Source: Arsenophonus sp046530765 (lineage in GTDB: Bacteria; Pseudomonadota; Gammaproteobacteria; Enterobacterales; Enterobacteriaceae). Taken from it: DNA of 64,000 bases. Made by a program: the position numbers and the translations under genes. This document shows, piece after piece, positions 58,247-64,000 of the stretch. Every line of letters starts with the position of its first letter. The stretch's first letter is position 1. Location: the NCBI GenBank assembly GCA_046530765.1, contig JBHEQS010000001.1, positions 124,001 through 188,000 of the forward strand, given 5' to 3'. Under the pieces are notes generated by a model, which had not been told where the DNA came from, made no database searches, and saw only the letters and a list, made by a program, of their open reading frames with translations.

Positions 58247-61200
58247 ATTTTTACCTTTTAAATAAATGTATATGGATTCGATTATCATTTATAACTACCT
58301 AATCTATTAAAAGCATTTTATTAATGGCCATTAATAATAAAAAGTTACACAAATTATTTAAAAAATAAAATGAAATTAATCGATCGTTGCGATCTATTTT
58401 ATTTTTTTGTTGAAACCTTACTTATAATTAATAAACTAAGTATGTGGTTAAATAAAAAATTTCATTATTTTTTCTTGTTCAATACGATTAAGAAAATATT
58501 GATGTAATCCTATTACTAGAAGTTAAGTTATAGCCATGGTTTATAGAAATAAATTGATTATACTTTTAAATATGTGGTTGTATACAAACTAAATATCGTA
58601 AAATTTAATTTTAGAGCTTTATGATACTACTTGTTGAAGTGTAGATATAATAGAATTAATTTTTCTATTTATGTCGTCTAACATGTAGTCGTTAAATATC
58701 AATATGTTAAAAAAATATTTTATATATATACATTTATATATCAACAATAATGTCAATATTATCTATAAATATATTCGTAGACAATTATTCGTAGATAAAA
58801 CTAATAATAATTTAAATATATATATTTTTTTAGTTTTTTATTAGTTTTTTTACTTAGTATTTCTGCGTATATTTATATTTTTATGGATAAACTTGATAAA
58901 TGCATAATAACTTCATTAGTTGCTTTTTTTTTAATTTAGTTTTTATGGTATTATCTATTTAAAAATAATATTATAAGTTTGTTTTTTTATGTTTCTCCGC
59001 TCATAAATTAAACAATTAAAAAATAACACTTCATGTCAGAAAGATTATTTTATTTTCTAAATAGGCATTGTGTTTATTAAATTGTGTAACATAATTGTTT
59101 TATTTAGGATAGAAACAAAAGATATATAATTTATATTATTCTAAATATTTTCAATATTAACTTAAAAATTAACATATCTATAACTAAAGAAATCTTTTTT
59201 TTAAATCCAAATTTTATTAAGTGAGTCACAAAACATGGATCAATAAACTAAAGATGCGTTCTATATACAAATAGAACGTATAGATATAATATATGTAGAA
59301 TTAACATATAAATTTTTTTAATTTAGTATAATATAGATATATTATCCATTCTTTTAAATTTTAATACATTCACTTTTTTTCTGTTTTACATCATCTTACA
59401 TCATATTTAGTAAAATTAAATTATTTTTTTATCAAAAATGAAAGAATAAAAAAAATAACACGTCATGTCATAATAAAATTATTTTATCACCTAATTAATA
59501 ATCATGAAATTAATTATTGTCTAAGTGTATAAGTGTAAATTTAAATTTTGTAATTATCTATAATTCTGATTAAAAATTCAATTTAAATTAAAAATTTAAT
59601 ACAAATACATTTAACACAATAAATAATTTTGTATCTGATTTTACATTGTTTGTTAATAATTCATATAATAATAAAAAAATAAATACTATATTTTTTGTAT
59701 TTAAGTATTTTTTTCGAAATAATTATATGAATAATTATTAATTTTTCATCACTTTCTAGATAAACTATATATTAAAAATAAATTATTTTAGTAATAATAA
59801 TTTTTCGTAAATTTCATTTAATTAAATTAATATCATATAAGTCAAGTAAAAAAATATTTAACATATTTATTATATACGAAAAAAATTAAGAAGTTATTTA
59901 TTGTTTCTTTAGTGTTTCTTTAGTGAGTTTCTATTTTTGATTATAATATTTAATAAATTTAACATGATTTTTCTGGATTAATATTTTTAGATGACTAACA
60001 ATTTGTAATGTTTTATAATTATATTTTTGATAAATCTTCTAAAGAGCTATGCATTGTTTATTTTTTATAATAATATAAATTGATAATATAAATATTATTT
60101 AACATTTTTTTAAATTTTGATTTATTACTATTTTTTGAAAATATAAAAGACAACTATTTATGCTAGATTTTTAATCTATTAAAATATGGACGCAAAAGTG
60201 ATATATGAAGTTTATAAGCTATTTTTTTTGATATTTAATTTTGTTTTAATAACTATCACTTAAATATATATAAAAATATAATAAATAACTAATATTTATA
60301 ATTTTATCTATTGCTTCTATCATTACATTTAATATTTTAACTTTAAAGAGTATATCTCGCATTTACTTTCGTAGTAAACAGTCTAGTTATTTTAAATAGT
60401 TCACACAATAAATAGATAACTAATATAAATATTATCACAGAATAATATTTAATTATATTTAATGCAAATAATATTAATTAAATTATAAATAGCAAATCTG
60501 ATTGCATAATTTAATTAATAAGCACTTAACCAAACTACAATATAGTTTTTATTATAAAACCTAATATTTTAATAATTAAATGTATTTACATATTTAATTA
60601 AATACGAAGTCAACTAAATTTTCTAAATATTGTTTTAGTTAATAAATTTTTGCGAATTAAAGAATTAAGTGACTAAAAATTTATTATGCAATTATTTTTA
60701 TTTTAAATATATTTCTAGTAACTGAAATAATATACAAAAACAAATCATCTTTAAATGATGACTTCTTATCGTGGCCTTACATCATTTTTTTAGAGAGTCT
60801 ATGAAAATATTTTTAACAGATCGATTCTTTATCTACAAATCTACAACAACCTATTTTGTAGTAATTACTTCATTAATTTTAAATTTTTATGGATAAATGT
60901 AATATATTAACGAATCTACTTTAATCTTTGATAAAACTTTAATCAGATATTATATTAATAAATGTAGTTTCACTCATATATTATAATGTATAAATTAGTA
61001 TAAATTTAGATAAATTTTTATTATTTTTACAAATAAAACAGGTAGAATACATTTATTTATTAGAAATAGTGTAGAAATAATTTTACTGATATTGTGTATA
61101 TATTGCCAATAAAAGCAATTAATCAAAAGTTTTTTTATTAATTAATATTTTAATTAACGAACAGTTTTATATTAATGCAAAATATTCTTCATCCTATCGT

Positions 61201-61625
61201 TTTAGTTTTAAATTAATTGTTTTAATTGCATGCAATTTAATTTAGGATAATTATAAAATTATTTGATTTTTCTGGTATTGATTATTTTTTTAACAAAACC
61301 AATAATAAAATAAACAAACTAGGCTAATATATAAATTGGATTAAAAAATTTTTATATCTCAACATATACATATTTTTATCTATTAATTTTATTTACTAAT
61401 AATATGCTTTCAATATAAAATTTAAATAATTACAAATATGTTTATTAATATTGTTTCAATGATTTACAAAAAAAATAATAATTTAAAAAAAAATCAAATC
61501 TTTTATTAAATTTTTTTTCGAAGTGCATATTACTGATTTGTATATGTATTGTATTAAAGAACTTTATTTTACTAAAATTTTTATTAATTAGTCAATTAAT
61601 TAGTCAATTAATTTAAGAAATCTTT
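58247..61625. other. Noncoding AT-rich DNA between fimbrial operon and gmk
   Basis: There is no gene. It holds the operator-like palindrome at 58318-58337, a degenerate direct repeat (about 59018-59060 and 59450-59487, sharing AAAAAATAACAC-TCATGTCA), and a hairpin with one mismatch at 59254-59281. A 12-base tandem duplication (ATTAGTCAATTA, 61587-61610) lies just before gmk. The divergent neighbour of gmk in E. coli (ligB) was not recognised. Confidence 0.55.
58318..58337. promoter_or_regulatory. Perfect 20-base palindrome upstream of the fimbrial operon (candidate operator)
   Basis: TTATTAATGG is followed directly by its reverse complement, 72-91 bases upstream of the pilin start. The GGCC centre and lack of a T-run suit a dimeric regulator site better than a terminator. 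No binding protein is known. Confidence 0.4.
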
Positions 61626-62249
61626 ATGACGAATGGAATGCTATATATTGTGTCTGCACCAAGCGGAGCAGGAAAATCAAATCTTATTGAGGATTTATTA
61701 AAAATTTCGCCTTTGAATGATGCAATACTTTCTATTTCACACACAACTAGAGCAATCCGACCTGGTGAAAAAAATGGTAAACATTACTATTTTATCACTG
61801 AAAGTACATTTCAGAAAATGATTGATCATAATGATTTTATTGAATACGCTAGCATTTTTGGTAATTATTATGGAACTTCAAATGAAGTTATCAGTAAAAT
61901 TATTAATAGTGGTGTAGATGTATTTTTAGATATCGATTGGCAAGGGGCACAGCAAATTTGTAAAAAAATAACTTGTGTTCGAACAATTTTTATCTTGCCA
62001 CCTTCTAAAAGTGAGTTGCTACGTCGTTTGCGTGGTAGAGGGCAAGATACGGAAGAAATAATTAATCAACGTATGGCAGAAGCAGTTGATGAAATAAAAC
62101 ATTACAAAGAATATGATTACATTATTGTTAATGATAATTTCAATACGGCATTGGGAGACTTGCAATCTATCATTAGATCTGAACGTTTACGTTTAAAGAA
62201 TCAGATTCAACGACATAATACTTTAATTAATAAATTATTAGCAGATTGA
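61626..62249 (+). CDS. gmk: Guanylate kinase
   Basis: This enzyme phosphorylates GMP to GDP. It has 207 aa (E. coli 207). The P-loop SGAGKSN is at residues 13-19 (APSGAGKSNL). The GMP-binding SHTTRAIRPGE and GNYYGTS, and VFLDIDWQGAQQI, are all intact; the end HNTLINKLLAD matches E. coli. The ATG has little ribosome-site signal. It heads the conserved gmk-rpoZ-spoT set, tying nucleotide pools to (p)ppGpp metabolism. Confidence 0.98.
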   Translation: MTNGMLYIVSAPSGAGKSNLIEDLLKISPLNDAILSISHTTRAIRPGEKNGKHYYFITESTFQKMIDHNDFIEYASIFGNYYGTSNEVISKIINSGVDVFLDIDWQGAQQICKKITCVRTIFILPPSKSELLRRLRGRGQDTEEIINQRMAEAVDEIKHYKEYDYIIVNDNFNTALGDLQSIIRSERLRLKNQIQRHNTLINKLLAD

Positions 62250-62303
62250 GAAAAGGTTCAGTATTATATTCGATTATTTCTTTGATCTTCTTTGGAGTAA
62301 ATT

Positions 62304-62570
62304 ATGGCACGAGTAACAGTTCAAGATGCTGTAGAAAAAATTGGTAATCGTTTCGACTTGATTTTGGTGGCAGCACGTCGTGCGCGTCAATTACAGATTA
62401 AAGGAAATACCCCTTTAGTTAAGGAAGAAAATGATAAAGTCACTGTTATTTCACTACGTGAAATAGAATCAGGATTTATTAATGCAAAAATTCTTGATAT
62501 TTGTGAGCGACAAGAAGAAGAAATTGAAAAAATACAAACTATGTCTGTTATTACCGAAGGTCGTCTTTAA
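62304..62570 (+). CDS. rpoZ: RNA polymerase omega subunit
   Basis: This small subunit helps RNA polymerase assembly and forms part of a ppGpp site. It has 88 aa (E. coli 91). MARVTVQDAVEKIGNRFDLILVAARRARQ is near-identical to E. coli; the C-terminus is shorter and more diverged. A GGAG site lies 8 bases before the ATG. It lies 54 bases after gmk and 19 before spoT, so is probably cotranscribed. Confidence 0.98.
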   Translation: MARVTVQDAVEKIGNRFDLILVAARRARQLQIKGNTPLVKEENDKVTVISLREIESGFINAKILDICERQEEEIEKIQTMSVITEGRL

Positions 62571-62589
62571 CTTAAAAGGTAGGCCTGAA

Positions 62590-64000
62590 TTGTACCTATT
62601 TGAAACTCTTAATCAAATTGTTCAATACTATATGCCAAAAGAGCATATAGTATTACTGAAACAAGCCTATGTTGTTGCCAAGAATGCACATGAAGGGCAA
62701 ACGCGTTCAAGTGGTGAACCTTATATTACACATCCAGGCGCTGTAGCCTGCATTTTAGCAGAAATGCATTTAGATTATGAAACATTAATGGCTGCATTAT
62801 TACACGATGTTGTAGAGGACACCGAGACATCCTTTCAAGATATAAGACATCTTTTTGGCAAAACTGTAGCTAGATTGGTTGAAGGGGTATCAAAGCTCGA
62901 TAAACTTAATTTTCGTGACAAAAAAGAAGCTCAAGCAGAGAATTTTCAAAAAATGATTATGGCAATGATACGAGACATACGTGTTATTCTAATAAAACTT
63001 GCAGATCGCACACATAACATGCGTACTTTAGATTTTCTTCGTGTTGATAAACGTCGAAGAATTGCAAAAGAAACATTGGAAATTTATAGTCCATTGGCGA
63101 ATCGTCTTGGCCTTCATTATCTTAAAACTGAATTAGAAGAATTAGGTTTTGAAGCACTATATCCAAATCGCTATCGAGTTATTAAAGAAGTTGTTAAAGT
63201 AGCTAGTTGCAACCGAAAAGAAATGACACAAAAGATATTAGCAGAGATTGAAAACAGATTGCTGGAAACAATGATTCCTTGTCGAGTATATGGTCGAGAA
63301 AAACGCCTTTATTCAATATATCGTAAAATGTACCTGAAAGAACAACGCCTCAAATCAGTTATGGATATTTATGCATTTCAGATTATTGTTGAGGACGTTG
63401 ATACATGTTACAGAGTTCTTGGAAAGGTGCATGGTTTATACAATCCTCGTCCAGGGTACGTAAAAGATTATATTGCGACACCAAAAACAAATGGCTATCA
63501 ATCTTTACATACATCAATGATTGGCCCTTATGGTGCACCAATTGAAGTACAAATTCGTACTGAAGATATGGATAAGATTGTAGAAATGGGCGTTGCAGCA
63601 CATTGGGTATATAAAGAACATGGAGAGTCTAGTAAAAATGCTAAAATCAGAGTTAAACAGTGGATGAATAATCTACTAGAGCTTCAAAAAAACGCAGGTA
63701 ATTCTTTTGAATTTATAGAAAGTGTAAAATCTGATCTTTTTCCTGATGAAATATATGTTTTTACTCCAGAAGGTAAAATTATTGAATTACCAACTGGCGC
63801 AACACCTATTGATTTTGCATATGCTATACATAGCAATGTAGGTCACACATGTGTTGGAGCTCGTGTAGATAGTCAAGTCTATCCACTATCTCAATCATTA
63901 AGCACTGGGCAAACTATAGAAATTATTACAGAGCCAAGCGCAACGCCGCTTAAATCTTGGTTGAATTTTGTAGTTAGCTATAAAGCTAGAATAAAAATAA
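62590..64000 (+). CDS. spoT: Bifunctional (p)ppGpp synthase/hydrolase SpoT (partial, runs off window)
   Basis: SpoT degrades and makes (p)ppGpp in the stringent response. The frame is open from a TTG at 62590 (also TTG in E. coli) to the window end, 470 codons of about 700. The HD hydrolase domain is intact, with His72-Asp73 in ALLHDVVEDT and EGQTRSSGEPYITHP before it. The synthetase-like domain (SVMDIYAFQIIV, KDYIATPKTNGYQSLHTSMIGP) and the TGS domain (DEIYVFTPEGKIIELPTGATP) follow in order. An AGG lies 6 bases upstream. Keeping both the hydrolase and the omega subunit suggests ppGpp control still works in an otherwise deregulated genome. Confidence 0.97.
   Translation, partial: MYLFETLNQIVQYYMPKEHIVLLKQAYVVAKNAHEGQTRSSGEPYITHPGAVACILAEMHLDYETLMAALLHDVVEDTETSFQDIRHLFGKTVARLVEGVSKLDKLNFRDKKEAQAENFQKMIMAMIRDIRVILIKLADRTHNMRTLDFLRVDKRRRIAKETLEIYSPLANRLGLHYLKTELEELGFEALYPNRYRVIKEVVKVASCNRKEMTQKILAEIENRLLETMIPCRVYGREKRLYSIYRKMYLKEQRLKSVMDIYAFQIIVEDVDTCYRVLGKVHGLYNPRPGYVKDYIATPKTNGYQSLHTSMIGPYGAPIEVQIRTEDMDKIVEMGVAAHWVYKEHGESSKNAKIRVKQWMNNLLELQKNAGNSFEFIESVKSDLFPDEIYVFTPEGKIIELPTGATPIDFAYAIHSNVGHTCVGARVDSQVYPLSQSLSTGQTIEIITEPSATPLKSWLNFVVSYKARIKI

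Overview
The window looks like part of an eroding chromosome from a host-associated gammaproteobacterium of the order Enterobacterales. Every recognisable housekeeping protein is closest to its enterobacterial counterpart. Several gene clusters keep enterobacterial order: rnc-lepB-lepA-rseC, tadA-purL, kdsA-prmC-prfA, lolB-ispE-prs and gmk-rpoZ-spoT. The two-domain, glutamine-dependent NadE (540 aa) lying between glrR and glnB fossils points to a Proteus/Providencia/Arsenophonus-type (Morganellaceae) background. An Arsenophonus-like insect symbiont is my best guess, but it is an inference. Intact genes cover only about 25 of 64 kb (about 40%). The rest is extremely A+T-rich DNA.

Layout. (1) 1-4.3 kb: rnc (cut by the window edge), lepB, lepA and rseC on the minus strand. 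Directly upstream, where enterobacteria carry rseB-rseA-rpoE, a heavily mutated rpoE is still readable, with its sigma-E-type promoter and the start of rseA. (2) 7-10.3 kb: trhP sits centrally between two diverged arms of a long inverted repeat. (3) 11-22 kb: ydiK, tadA and purL, separated by empty DNA. (4) 22-29.5 kb: nadE, preceded by a glrR fossil and followed by a glnB fossil. (5) 32.6-35.3 kb: a lone secreted fimbrial-type protein and two unidentified coding relics. (6) 38.9-51.3 kb: galE, kdsA, prfA-prmC, a hemA fossil, and lolB-ispE-prs. (7) 54-58.3 kb: a chaperone-usher fimbrial operon (pilin-like, chaperone, usher) with the broken start of a fourth gene. (8) 61.6-64 kb: gmk, rpoZ and the first part of spoT.

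The surviving genes serve translation (LepA, RF1, PrmC, TadA, TrhP), protein export and envelope assembly (LepB, LolB, KdsA, GalE), nucleotide, cofactor and isoprenoid synthesis (PurL, Prs, Gmk, NadE, IspE), and the stringent response (SpoT, RpoZ). Regulatory and some metabolic genes were lost in place: rpoE/rseA, glrR, glnB and hemA. The noncoding DNA also holds many long, perfect inverted repeats and several short tandem arrays. No tRNA, rRNA, CRISPR array, intact insertion sequence or prophage was recognised. Fossil calls come from reading degraded frames by eye against remembered family sequences, so they should be confirmed by profile search.
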